Shown piece by piece: positions 49,052-57,466 of a DNA stretch of 64,000 nt. Within the stretch, counting starts at the first letter, position 1; every line of letters begins with the position of its first letter. The DNA lies in the NCBI RefSeq assembly GCF_030413595.1, contig NZ_CP129238.1, positions 1,240,001 to 1,304,000 of the forward strand, written 5' to 3'. The notes under the pieces were generated by a model. That model searched no databases and was not told the origin of the DNA. It worked only from the letters and a program-made list of their open reading frames with translations. Origin of the DNA: Planococcus liqunii (GTDB lineage Bacteria; Bacillota; Bacilli; Bacillales_A; Planococcaceae). The translations under genes were made by a program, and so were the position numbers.

Positions 49052-49765
49052 ATGAGAAAAAAACTAATGCCAATCGTATTGCTTACAGCTTTTCTGGCTG
49101 CCTGCAATACCAATAGTGAAACTGCAACAACTGAACCAGCCAACACAGAAACATCATCCGAAACGGCTTCTGAAGCAAAAGTGATAGAAGGCTATCCACA
49201 ATTGTCGAAAGAAGTGGCAGACAATGAAGCGCTGGTGGCAATGAAGACATCAATGGGCGACATTAAAATCAAACTTTTTCCGGAACTGGCGCCTAAAGCC
49301 GTCGAAAACTTTCTGACACATGCTGAAAATGGCTATTACGACGGACTTCTCTTCCATCGGGTAATGGAAGGCTTTATGATTCAAGGCGGTGATCCGACAG
49401 GCACCGGCGGCGGTGGAGAAAGCATTTACGGCAAGCCGTTCGAAGATGAATTCAGTAAGAATTTATACAACATCCGCGGAGCCCTTTCCATGGCAAACGC
49501 AGGTCCTGGAACAAATGGCAGCCAGTTTTTCATTGTCCAGGCAACGGAAGTTCCTGCCGAACAAATTCCAGCTGACCATCCGGAAGAAATAAAAGCAGCT
49601 TATAAAGAAATGGGCGGCGCTTCTTGGCTTGATGGCAAACATACTGTGTTTGGCCAGGTAGTTGAAGGCATGGACGTGGTGGATGCCATCGCCGCGACAG
49701 AAACCCAGCAAGAGAGACCGGTAAAAGACATTACAATCGACTCGATTGAAATTCTAGAAAAATGA
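49052..49765 (+). CDS. Lipoprotein peptidyl-prolyl isomerase, cyclophilin type
   Basis: A 237-aa protein: a lipoprotein signal ending LTAFLAAC, a Thr/Glu/Ser-rich linker, and a cyclophilin domain (about residues 60-235) with [26 protein letters not shown] and [16 protein letters not shown]. The catalytic Arg in FHRV is present. Unlike cytosolic PpiB it would act outside the membrane in folding secreted proteins, alongside PrsA-type foldases. The ATG at 49052 follows GGGGTG. Confidence 0.9.
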   Translation: MRKKLMPIVLLTAFLAACNTNSETATTEPANTETSSETASEAKVIEGYPQLSKEVADNEALVAMKTSMGDIKIKLFPELAPKAVENFLTHAENGYYDGLLFHRVMEGFMIQGGDPTGTGGGGESIYGKPFEDEFSKNLYNIRGALSMANAGPGTNGSQFFIVQATEVPAEQIPADHPEEIKAAYKEMGGASWLDGKHTVFGQVVEGMDVVDAIAATETQQERPVKDITIDSIEILEK

Positions 49766-49767
49766 TA

Positions 49768-49807
49768 AAAAGAGGGAAATCCAATTAATATGGATTTCCC
49801 TCTTTTC
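49768..49807 (+). terminator. Terminator of the cyclophilin gene
   Basis: AAAAGAGGGAAATCC / GGATTTCCCTCTTTT over a nine-base loop. Confidence 0.9.
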
Positions 49808-49901
49808 TATAGAAAAAACTAAGGAGAGCAGTTTTGCAGGAGTTTTCGGATAAATGGCCAAATAGCTAAGGAGACGAATTTAGTAAGGGAGGAAAAAAGT
49901 T

Positions 49902-50405
49902 ATGTACGTAACAGTAGAAGATTTCCTGAAAGAATGGGAGCGGGAAGCTGAGCTGACCCAAAAGGTTTTAGAAGGGCTGACTGATGAATCACTGGACCAG
50001 AAGGTTTATCCGGAAGGCCGTACATTGGGGCGTCTTGCCTGGCATATCACAACGACGATTCCTGAATACCTGAATCATTTTGGCGTAAAAACCGATCAGA
50101 AAGAAAATCCGGAAACCGTTCCGGCCACCGCTAAGGAAATTGCAGAAGCGTTCAAGCGCACCAGCATTGCTGGAGCGGAAGCCATTCAGCTGCACTGGAC
50201 TGACGAATCATTAAAGGACGTGCAGGCTGCTTTTGGCAGACAAGAAACGAATGCGCAAATCCTTATGGGGCTGATCAAGCATACGGTTCACCACCGGGGA
50301 CAGATGACCGTTCTTATCCGGCAAGCTGGCATCAAACCTTACGGAGTTTATGGACCGCCAAAAGAGGATTGGGTCCATCTTGGAGTGGAAAAGCCGCCGC
50401 TTTAA
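49902..50405 (+). CDS. DinB-family protein
   Basis: A 167-aa four-helix-bundle protein of the DinB/YfiT group. Metal-binding histidines are likely His48 (LAWHIT) and the HTVHHRGQM pair near residue 130. Some members are thiol-dependent transferases (bacillithiol S-transferases); the substrate here is unknown. The ATG follows AAGGGAGG. Confidence 0.85.
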   Translation: MYVTVEDFLKEWEREAELTQKVLEGLTDESLDQKVYPEGRTLGRLAWHITTTIPEYLNHFGVKTDQKENPETVPATAKEIAEAFKRTSIAGAEAIQLHWTDESLKDVQAAFGRQETNAQILMGLIKHTVHHRGQMTVLIRQAGIKPYGVYGPPKEDWVHLGVEKPPL

Positions 50406-50480
50406 AGAAAATTTTCTTTCTTTTTCTCATTTCTATGCTATTATTGCTGGTAACATACTAGAAATGTCAGGTGAAATGAA

Positions 50481-50741
50481 ATGGAAACAAGTGAAATGAA
50501 TCGGAAAGCTGCACGAGTTCTTGAAGAATGGGATCCGTTTTCAGTCGGGAAAGACCAATACGAAACGGAAATTGTGGATGTGGTAGCCCAGCTTCATCTG
50601 CTCGACCATCCTTCCGATTTGGCTAAACAAATCCAGAAGATTTATGAATTCTCTTTTGATAAGTGGATTCCCCTGGAGAAATGTGTGGATATTTCCTATA
50701 AACTGCTTGGCTTTAAATACGAAGCAAAATCCATTATTTAA
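50481..50741 (+). CDS. yugE: DUF1871 protein YugE
   Basis: An 86-aa soluble protein. VLEEWDPF, YETEIVDVV and IQKIYEFSFDKWIPLEKC match the YugE family of Bacillales. Function is unknown. The start follows CAGGTG weakly. A bidirectional terminator separates it from the HTH gene. Confidence 0.82.
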   Translation: METSEMNRKAARVLEEWDPFSVGKDQYETEIVDVVAQLHLLDHPSDLAKQIQKIYEFSFDKWIPLEKCVDISYKLLGFKYEAKSII

Positions 50742-50746
50742 AAAGA

Positions 50747-50782
50747 AAAAGCTTTCGGCGCGATAAGCCGAAAGCTTTTTTT
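50747..50782. terminator. Bidirectional terminator between yugE and the HTH gene
   Basis: AAAAGCTTTCGGC / GCCGAAAGCTTTT with T on both sides. Confidence 0.9.
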
Positions 50783-51002
50783 ATTTGGTTGTTTCCAACG
50801 AGTCCAGCAAATTGGAAGCTGGCACTTCTAGCGCATTTGAAAGCTTTAAAATAGTTTGTACAGAAGGTACTTCTTCCCCTGATTCGTATGCCTGGAGGCG
50901 AGCTACGCCGACGCGTGCTTTCAAAGCCAATTCATCCAATGACAGACGGCGTTCTTCCCGAAGGAATTTTAGTTGGGCATGCAAATCTTCTCTCAAATTC
51001 AT
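50781..51002 (-). CDS. Small XRE-family HTH regulator
   Basis: A 73-aa protein consisting of one helix-turn-helix: LKFLREERRLSLDELALKAR, VGVARLQAYESGEEVPSVQT. Such single-domain proteins repress nearby or own genes. The ATG at 51002 follows AAAGGAG; a TTG at 51038 is an alternative with no ribosome site. It is next to an NSS transporter gene on the same strand but the two are transcribed independently. Target unknown. Confidence 0.82.
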   Translation of the reverse strand: MNLREDLHAQLKFLREERRLSLDELALKARVGVARLQAYESGEEVPSVQTILKLSNALEVPASNLLDSLETTK

Positions 51003-51098
51003 ACACTCCTTTGCATAATAGTGCGTTTCCTTACTCAAATCATACCATAAATGTAGAATTTCGCTAAACGAAATTATGGCATTTTTAGGTATATATTT

Positions 51099-52433
51099 TT
51101 AGAAAACGTCCAGGATTCCCTGGATAAAAACAATGATAATGGCGACTGGAGCGACATACCGGACCAGTATCCGCCAAATCGAAACCCACGCGGATTCTCC
51201 GCCGAGTTCCAGGGCGGTATCTTTTTTCGTCAGCACATAGCCGGCGAAAAGAGCGGTGAAAAGCGCACCGAGCGGCAAGCCGATTTTGCTGGTGAGAATA
51301 TCGATGAAATCAAAGAACGTATAACCGAACAAAAACGGTTCAGACATGACGCCGAATGACAAAGCGCTTGGAATGCCAACGACAAAGATCATCAACCCGT
51401 AAAGCCAAGCCAATGTGCGCCGGCGTTCGAATTTGTTTTTTACTCCGATCGATACCACAATTTCCAGCATTGCAATGGAAGAAGTCAGCGTAGCGAACAG
51501 CATAAGCACAAAGAAAATGATCATCAGGAATTCACCCATAAACAACTGGTCAAAGATAGCCGGAAGAATGATGAATACAAGCCCCGGACCTTGATCCGGT
51601 GAGTAGCCGAGTGCAAACACGGCCGGGAAGATGATCAAGCCCGCCATGACGGAAATGATGATGTTCAGAGAAACGACACTAAGGGCTGAGCGTGTCAGGT
51701 TTTCCGCTTTTGATAAATAAGAAGCGTATGTAATCATACCTGCAACTCCAACACTCAGCGAGAAAAATGCCTGGCCAAGTGCTGTTAAAGCTGTATCGAA
51801 CGTAAAGAAAGACCAGTCTGGAACAAGCATAAACTTAACGCCTTCAATTGCCCCGTCCAGAGTTAATGAACGAATCATTAATACCAGGAAGAACAATAGC
51901 AACGCGGGCATCATAATTTTGCTGGCACGTTCAATGCCGGCTTGCACGCCGCCTTGAACAATCCAAATGGTCAAGAACATAAATAGCGCCTGGGCAATCA
52001 ACACTTCCAGCGGATTCCCGATAATGCCATTAAACAAATTGGCGAAATCTGCATCTCCTAAATTCGATAATTGAAGCAATATGGCACGGCCGAGGTAAGA
52101 CAAAATCCAACCGCCCACAACACTGTAAAAAGACAGGATCATGAACGAGAAGAAGAAGCCGGACCAGCCGATTAAAAACCATTTCTTGCCGGGTGCCTGT
52201 TTCTTTAACCCGGTTACTGCATCTGCCTGGCCACGCCTTCCGATAACAAACTCGGCAAGCAGGATAGGCAAACCGATTGCGATGGTTGAGACAATGAACA
52301 TCAAGATAAAGACACTGCCGCCATTTGAACCGGTTTCATATGGGAACTTCCAAATCGCGCCTAACCCGATGGCACTCCCTGCGGCTGCAAGGATAAATCC
52401 GAGTTTGGAAGTCCATTGTTCGCGTTTTTCCAT
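51099..52433 (-). CDS. NSS-family sodium-dependent transporter
   Basis: A 444-aa neurotransmitter:sodium symporter family protein (about 11-12 helices). TM1 reads GSAIGLGAIWKFPYETGSNGG, with Lys and Ala where the metP paralog in this window has Arg and Asn. No MetS-like small gene is adjacent. The substrate, probably an amino acid, is unknown. The ATG follows TAGGAG. It is divergent from the sigma-like gene. Confidence 0.87.
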   Translation of the reverse strand: MEKREQWTSKLGFILAAAGSAIGLGAIWKFPYETGSNGGSVFILMFIVSTIAIGLPILLAEFVIGRRGQADAVTGLKKQAPGKKWFLIGWSGFFFSFMILSFYSVVGGWILSYLGRAILLQLSNLGDADFANLFNGIIGNPLEVLIAQALFMFLTIWIVQGGVQAGIERASKIMMPALLLFFLVLMIRSLTLDGAIEGVKFMLVPDWSFFTFDTALTALGQAFFSLSVGVAGMITYASYLSKAENLTRSALSVVSLNIIISVMAGLIIFPAVFALGYSPDQGPGLVFIILPAIFDQLFMGEFLMIIFFVLMLFATLTSSIAMLEIVVSIGVKNKFERRRTLAWLYGLMIFVVGIPSALSFGVMSEPFLFGYTFFDFIDILTSKIGLPLGALFTALFAGYVLTKKDTALELGGESAWVSIWRILVRYVAPVAIIIVFIQGILDVF

Positions 52434-52578
52434 TTCGTCACTCCTATTTCTAAATATTTTCTCATTCTACACGAGCACGTATGAAAAAAATAGCCGAAAA
52501 TGATTTATAGGTTAATTCTCGTGTATAATAAACAGAAAAAGGAAAAGATTGAATATTCATGATAAAGGAGGGTGTGGA

Positions 52579-55188
52579 GTGGAGGAACTTTTTGAGCGTG
52601 CGCAAAGCGGCAGCCGGGATGCTTTCGTTGAATGGTGCTGGCAATGCCAGGCGAAAATCGGCCAATTTGGATTTCAAAATGGTGTTTCCCCTAATCGGTC
52701 AGGAAAGTATCAGCTGGCCGTTTTTCAGGAATTTTATCAAGTCCTGCCTGGCCTAAAACCGAATGAAGCAGACAACAGGTTGTGGCAGACTGCCATCAGC
52801 AAGCTTGCCGCTTTTAATGAGAAAACAAAAGATGCAGAAATAGATGTACTTCGGTTTGAGGAAGACCTTGAAACGCATGCAGCGATTCAAGCATTGGCAG
52901 AGCCGCAGCGGGTTGCTCTTGCTTTGGTTTCATTCATAAAGAAAAGTTCAGAAGAAGCAGCGTGGATTACAGAAAAAACGGAACAGCAGATAAACGATCA
53001 GCTGGCAGCTGCGAAGGCGGAGCTTACCCGCGCATTGGGGATGGAAAAGGAAGACCAGACAGAGAAAAGGCTGGAGTTTGTCGCAAAATCATATGCGAGA
53101 ATTTCTTTGCCATTTCCGGAGGAAGAGCTCTTTTCCTTTGAAGAACAACGCGAGGAGCTGTTGGCTCTTGGAAAATCCCCGGCAACCAATAAAGCTGGCA
53201 AACGCACTGCCGTTTTGCTGGCGGCAGCCGGCTTGTTCATATCCGGGGTGATTGGCGCTTCTTTTCTCTTAAACGATCCGAACCCAAACATCGCCTCTTC
53301 AACGGAAGCCGCTTCAGCTGAAACAATCACCAAGGAAATGGTGAAAAACTGGCAAGCGGAATACGATGCCATTCGCCAATCTTCGCCTGAACGTTTGGGG
53401 ATAGATTCGAAAACATACGAAAAATTTGCGTATGTTAAAGAAGCGGATGCAGCGAAGAAAAGAGTGCTGGGCAAAGAAGCGATTAAAAAGATGGAAAACG
53501 ATCCAAAGAAAATGGAGCATGAAGTCAATAAGCTGCTTTTGAAAATTGAGACACCGAAAGGGATGGAATTGAAGTTTCCAGATGCTTTTCTGGCGGGAGA
53601 AGAAGTGGAAGCATTCCTGGATAATTACAAACTGAAAACGACTGAATTAATTGAGGCGGATGCAGAGATTTTTGAACGGCATGCTTCAGCGCTTTCACAG
53701 ATCCGCTTTAATGGGGAAATGTCTGCTGAGAAGCTGCTGGCAAACAATGATGAGTTTCCGGAAGAAATAGAACGGCTGTTGGGCGGACTGCGGGAACAAA
53801 GTTTGACTGTCCTTAAACATCCATCGGAAGACCGTTTTATCATGCGCCGCAATATGGAAACTTTCTATGCAAATGATGTGCTAAATTCGTATTTGCTATC
53901 CACCAATCATTTTAATTTGATGATGAATGAACCGTATTTTGATGAGCAAGGGCTGTTAGTGCCGATAGAAGGATTGTCTCATTCGCTGATGATGATGGAA
54001 GAAGCGCTGCTCTTGGAGGAGCGTTCCAGTGAAATCTACGAGGACTACTTGCCAATTTTCATGCAATCTTTCTGGCTGGCTTTAAAAGGCAATGAAAATC
54101 AGCCGGTGTTTGACCAAAAGGGCGTCGTCAAACCCGAATACCGGCGGACGTGGAAAGAACTGGCGATGCAAACGAAAAATCCAATGATTTTTATTTTACT
54201 GCCAATATTGGACGAGATGGAAGCGAGCGGTTGGACCGCTTCAAAAAGCTACGATCAATTGGCTTACAAAGATCTTTTGAGGGCACTGGAGCTGGAAAAG
54301 GAAGGAGCACTGGCGGAAAGATTGCCTTATGGGAACTTTGAAGTGGAATCGGCCCGTATTGAAATGGATCACTTTGATGCTGCACCAATTGCCCAGCTTT
54401 ACGACAGTTTCTCAAAGAACTATGACTTGAAACTGCTGGAGGGAGTGCCGCCTCTTCAAATTGTTTTGCTCTTCGATTACGCCAATGGGCTTGAAGACGC
54501 AGAAACGATGTGGCATTTATTGGCCGAAGAAGAGGAAAAGCCGGAGTTGGAAGAATACAAAGCGATCTGGAGAAAAATGCCGGCCCTTAAGGAAGAGGCC
54601 GGTTTCCTGGAAATAGCAGAAGACAGTCCTTACCGGATAGGCGCCAATGTTTACGTGGAGCCGATGATCGGTTTTAAAGATGAACAAAGGATGTGGCGGC
54701 AAGCTCAAACGCTTGTTGCTTCGGACAACGACACCTGGCTTGTGCGGACCCAGTTATATGAAGGCTATGATTTGGCTGTCAAAGAAGCTCCTTTTGTTAA
54801 GAAAGTGGAAAGTCTGTACGAAACGTTTTCTGCCTGGCATAACGAAGCTTTGCTGAATCGTGTGTCCCCCGCTGAAATCGGGGGAATGTATTTGCTGGCA
54901 CGGGAAAAGGGAGACACACAGTCGATGATGGCTTTATCGGAGGGGGCCGAACAGGAGCAAGCGCTTGTGGCATTTGAAACCTCCCAACTTGAAACTGTTT
55001 ACCCTTATTTTAAGGAACTAAGTTCTTTGAATTTTTCTATAGATTATTCCTACTACGGCTATACAGAGAATCACATAAGAGGCGGGTTAAACGTAGAGCG
55101 AATAACAGCTGATTCTTCTGAAGGCTATACGATAAACATGGTGAAAACCGAAAAAGGATGGCGAATGGAAGACTTAATTCCATACTGA
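52579..55188 (+). CDS. Sigma-factor-like domain fused to a membrane segment and large exterior domain
   Basis: An 869-aa protein of unknown function. Residues 3-79 resemble ECF sigma region 2 (ELFERAQSGSRDAFVEW, VFQEFYQVLPG, LWQTAISKLAAF), and 100-152 resemble region 4 (ALAEPQRVALAL, EEAAWITEKTEQQINDQLAA). The conserved acid and Gln of region 2 core binding (DLxQ) are not kept. One membrane segment at about 209-231, after KAGKR, should place about 635 residues outside the cell. That exterior part is acidic, mostly helical and unrecognised; its last 50 residues look like a small beta domain. The start is GTG at 52579 after AAAGGAGGG. No anti-sigma gene is adjacent. Confidence 0.7.
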   Translation: MEELFERAQSGSRDAFVEWCWQCQAKIGQFGFQNGVSPNRSGKYQLAVFQEFYQVLPGLKPNEADNRLWQTAISKLAAFNEKTKDAEIDVLRFEEDLETHAAIQALAEPQRVALALVSFIKKSSEEAAWITEKTEQQINDQLAAAKAELTRALGMEKEDQTEKRLEFVAKSYARISLPFPEEELFSFEEQREELLALGKSPATNKAGKRTAVLLAAAGLFISGVIGASFLLNDPNPNIASSTEAASAETITKEMVKNWQAEYDAIRQSSPERLGIDSKTYEKFAYVKEADAAKKRVLGKEAIKKMENDPKKMEHEVNKLLLKIETPKGMELKFPDAFLAGEEVEAFLDNYKLKTTELIEADAEIFERHASALSQIRFNGEMSAEKLLANNDEFPEEIERLLGGLREQSLTVLKHPSEDRFIMRRNMETFYANDVLNSYLLSTNHFNLMMNEPYFDEQGLLVPIEGLSHSLMMMEEALLLEERSSEIYEDYLPIFMQSFWLALKGNENQPVFDQKGVVKPEYRRTWKELAMQTKNPMIFILLPILDEMEASGWTASKSYDQLAYKDLLRALELEKEGALAERLPYGNFEVESARIEMDHFDAAPIAQLYDSFSKNYDLKLLEGVPPLQIVLLFDYANGLEDAETMWHLLAEEEEKPELEEYKAIWRKMPALKEEAGFLEIAEDSPYRIGANVYVEPMIGFKDEQRMWRQAQTLVASDNDTWLVRTQLYEGYDLAVKEAPFVKKVESLYETFSAWHNEALLNRVSPAEIGGMYLLAREKGDTQSMMALSEGAEQEQALVAFETSQLETVYPYFKELSSLNFSIDYSYYGYTENHIRGGLNVERITADSSEGYTINMVKTEKGWRMEDLIPY

Positions 55189-55189
55189 T

Positions 55190-55219
55190 TTTACTCCTAG
55201 GCATGTATTGTGCTATAAT
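55190..55219 (+). promoter_or_regulatory. Promoter of yugI
   Basis: TTTACT (55190-55195), 18 bases, TATAAT (55214-55219) with extended -10 TGC. Confidence 0.75.
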
Positions 55220-55275
55220 ATACAGATGCCAATAGGTGTACAGGATAATTAGATAAGTATAGGAGCGGGTAGAAC

Positions 55276-55647
55276 ATGACAAAATATCAAACAGGCGACA
55301 CAGTAGCAGGTAAAGTAACAGGAATTCAGCCTTACGGCGCATTCGTAGCATTGGACGATCAGACTCAAGGATTGGTCCACATTTCAGAAATTACACACGG
55401 CTACGTTAAAGAAGTTAGCGAATACTTGGCAGTAGGCCAGGAAGTTAACGTGAAAGTTTTGGAAGTTGACGAAAAATCTAAAAAAATCAGCTTGTCAATC
55501 CGTGCATTACAAGAGCAGCCACCAGCAGCTCAACGCACTGAAAAACCAAAACAATCTCTTCAGTCGCACGTAAACGAAAACGACTCTGAAGGATTCAACT
55601 CATTGAAAGACAAAATGCAAGAATGGATCAAACGTTCAGGGCAGTAA
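55276..55647 (+). CDS. yugI: S1-domain RNA-binding protein YugI (general stress protein 13)
   Basis: A 123-aa protein with an N-terminal S1 domain (residues 5-75: GDTVAGKVTGIQPYGAFVAL, QGLVHISEITHGYV, VKVLEVDEKSKKISLSIRAL) and a polar tail with a final helix. It associates with ribosomes in B. subtilis. The last codon and stop lie at the very edge of the repeat array: CAG-TAA-GAAAAGCGG also occurs as the unit head at 55889, so the repeat may have created the present stop. Confidence 0.92.
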   Translation: MTKYQTGDTVAGKVTGIQPYGAFVALDDQTQGLVHISEITHGYVKEVSEYLAVGQEVNVKVLEVDEKSKKISLSIRALQEQPPAAQRTEKPKQSLQSHVNENDSEGFNSLKDKMQEWIKRSGQ

Positions 55648-56030
55648 GAAAAGCGGAAGCGCCTGCTCAGCTCCGACAAGCGCTGGAGGACTTGAAGGTA
55701 ATGGTGCTTTTGCCATTATCGGCAAGTCCGAAGCGTCTCGAGGAGCTAGGCGTTGCAGCTAGACAGTAAGAAATGTGTAGGCGATCGAGCAAGGTTCGAC
55801 AGACATAAGGCGTACTGGCGAAGCGGCATGTTTTCAGCCGCACAGCCGGGACGACTTATGCTCCGAGGACCTGGTCGCCGGAACTGGGCAGTAAGAAAAG
55901 CGGAAGCGCCTGCTCAGTCCCGACAGGCTTAAGGCAGAACAACGAAGTGGCGCTTTTTTGCCACGGCGTTGGGCTGACTTAAGACCCCGAGGGACTAGGC
56001 GCTGCAGCTAGACAACAAGAAAAGCGCTGA
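55642..56030 (+). repeat. Tandem array of about 122-bp structured repeats (forward orientation)
   Basis: Three units start with CAGTAAG or CAACAAG-like heads at 55642, 55764 and 55889, with a truncated fourth at 56013 (periods 122, 125, 124). Heads read GAAAAGCGGAAGCGCCTGC; tails read GCTAGGCG(C/T)TGCAGCTAGACA, pairing with the head. A central hairpin such as AATGGTGCTTTTGCCATT sits in each. The family is the same as at 38985-39500 but inverted. It fills the yugI - rocR-like gap. Confidence 0.85.
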
Positions 56031-56050
56031 CGGCCATACAGCCTAAACGC

Positions 56051-56092
56051 AAAAACGAAGCACAGACATCATGTCTGTGCTTCGTTTTTTTT
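56051..56092. terminator. Bidirectional terminator at the end of the RocR-like gene
   Basis: AAACGAAGCACAGACAT / ATGTCTGTGCTTCGTTT, T run on both strands. One arm encodes the last residues NEAQT of the reverse gene. Confidence 0.88.
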
Positions 56093-57373
56093 GATTTTTC
56101 GCAAGCGGTACTGCAGGTTCTGGCGGCTCATTCCGAGCGCTGCCGCTGCTTTTGTTACATTGCCGCCGTGGAGGTCCATGGCTTTCAGCAAATAATACAT
56201 TTCAGCTTCCAGCAGATAATCATCAAGCGGCAGCAAGTCTTTGCCGGCCCGGATGATGAAATCTTCAGGCGTCAACGCCGTTTTGTTCATCGTTTTGGAT
56301 TTGAAATGCTGGGGGAGCAGATCCACACTGATGCTTTCTTGCGTCGTGATCAAGGAAGTGGTCTCATCCATCAGCAATTCAAGTTCTTTTAAATTGCCCG
56401 GCCAGTCATAGGCCATGAATAGATTTTTCACCTCTTCATCTAAGCGGCTGACCCGCGATCCGAAGTACATGCGGTGCCGCGACAAATAATCCTCGATGAA
56501 CGGCATAATGTCTTCTTTGCGGTTCCGGAGCGGTTCTAATTGGATCGTCATCGCTGAGAAAAAGTAATAAAGCTCTTTTAATAGTTTCTTCGAAGCGATC
56601 AATTCAACAGGATCTTCGCCAACACTCGCTATGAAATACGTATCGCCGTTCATCTGCTTTTGTGCCATTTTCAATAATTGGACTTGTAAAGCCGGAGGCA
56701 ATAAGTCGATCCGTTCACAGTAAATGGTGCCGCCGGACAATTCTTGATTTAACTGATCAATCAATTTTTCATTTGCCCCGTGGCAATAAAGCGTATTCAA
56801 TTGACCGGATGAAGAAGAAGCCCAGTGGATGGATTCAGCAATCAGTTCCTTCCCGGTACCGGATTCACCGATCAAAAGTACCGGCAATTTGGTCGTTGCT
56901 GCTTTTTCAGCTGTGGCAATCACTTTTTTCATGCTGTCTGAAATAGCTGTAATACTGTTGAACGTAATCGGCTCTTCGTATTTTTTCAGAGGCTGGTAAA
57001 CCACTTTTTCAAGCGTCGTGACGTCACGCGATAATTCGACAGCACCGATTAATTGGCCGCTTTGGGCAACTGGGTAGGTATCATTCAATGTGGTGATTTG
57101 CTGGCCTTTCCGGTTCCAATAGGTTTGCTTCGCATTTAATACAGCTTCACCGGTTTGAAGAACTTGCAAAAGGGTGCTTTCATGCTGTTCAAATCGGAAC
57201 ACCTCAAGCAGGGAGCGGTCAACCAGTTCCTCAAAATCAAAGCCTTCAATTTCTTTCATTTTTTGGTTGTATAAAATGGTCTTCCCTTTCAGATCAACAG
57301 CGTGAATACCTACTGCTACATGCTCTGCTGCAAACTTTAGAAAGGGCGACAAATCTATTTCTCCAGTAGTCAA
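56069..57373 (-). CDS. RocR-like regulator with degenerate Sigma54-type AAA+ domain
   Basis: A 434-aa protein: PAS domain (about 15-120), AAA+ domain (about 140-330) and Fis-type HTH (404-428, AAAALGMSRQNLQYRLRKIK). It is placed as RocR, divergent from rocA. Walker A (GESGTGKE, 169-176) is kept, but the GAFTGA loop region is deleted, Walker B reads GGTIYCERI, the sensor I Asn is Gly (IASVGEDP), the arginine-finger segment is LLKELYYFF, and the last motif is WPGNLKEL. It should be unable to drive Sigma54 polymerase. Start TTG at 57373 after GAGGTG. Confidence 0.85.
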   Translation of the reverse strand: MTTGEIDLSPFLKFAAEHVAVGIHAVDLKGKTILYNQKMKEIEGFDFEELVDRSLLEVFRFEQHESTLLQVLQTGEAVLNAKQTYWNRKGQQITTLNDTYPVAQSGQLIGAVELSRDVTTLEKVVYQPLKKYEEPITFNSITAISDSMKKVIATAEKAATTKLPVLLIGESGTGKELIAESIHWASSSSGQLNTLYCHGANEKLIDQLNQELSGGTIYCERIDLLPPALQVQLLKMAQKQMNGDTYFIASVGEDPVELIASKKLLKELYYFFSAMTIQLEPLRNRKEDIMPFIEDYLSRHRMYFGSRVSRLDEEVKNLFMAYDWPGNLKELELLMDETTSLITTQESISVDLLPQHFKSKTMNKTALTPEDFIIRAGKDLLPLDDYLLEAEMYYLLKAMDLHGGNVTKAAAALGMSRQNLQYRLRKIKKNEAQT

Positions 57374-57402
57374 TCCAATCACCTCAAAAATATTTGAACT
57401 TT

Positions 57403-57432
57403 TTAATAGATAATACTTGAAAAATGCAACAA
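57403..57432 (-). promoter_or_regulatory. Probable promoter of the RocR-like gene
   Basis: On the minus strand TTGTTG (57432-57427) and TATTAA (57408-57403) with an 18-base spacer. The -35 lies inside operator 1, which would allow autoregulation. Confidence 0.45.
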
Positions 57433-57445
57433 TCTTTTGCATTAT
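57417..57445 (+). promoter_or_regulatory. SigmaA-type promoter of rocA
   Basis: TTGAAA (57417-57422), 17 bases, CATTAT (57440-57445). No -24/-12 Sigma54 element with GG and GC at the required spacing was found upstream of rocA. Confidence 0.6.
57423..57443. promoter_or_regulatory. rocA operator 1
   Basis: AATGCAA and TTGCATT form a perfect inverted repeat with a 7-base spacer. It fills the region between the -35 and -10 boxes of rocA. Confidence 0.65.
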
Positions 57446-57466
57446 TATATATGGAAAGAGATTAGA

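Noticed and set aside
50781..51002. HTH protein as antitoxin of a toxin-antitoxin pair
   Set aside because: No small partner gene is adjacent; neighbours are yugE and an NSS transporter.
57425..57441. Possible Sigma54 -24/-12 promoter of rocA
   Set aside because: TGCAAC-N5-TTTGCA looks superficially alike, but the GG of the -24 element is absent and the spacing is off by one; the bases form a palindrome instead.
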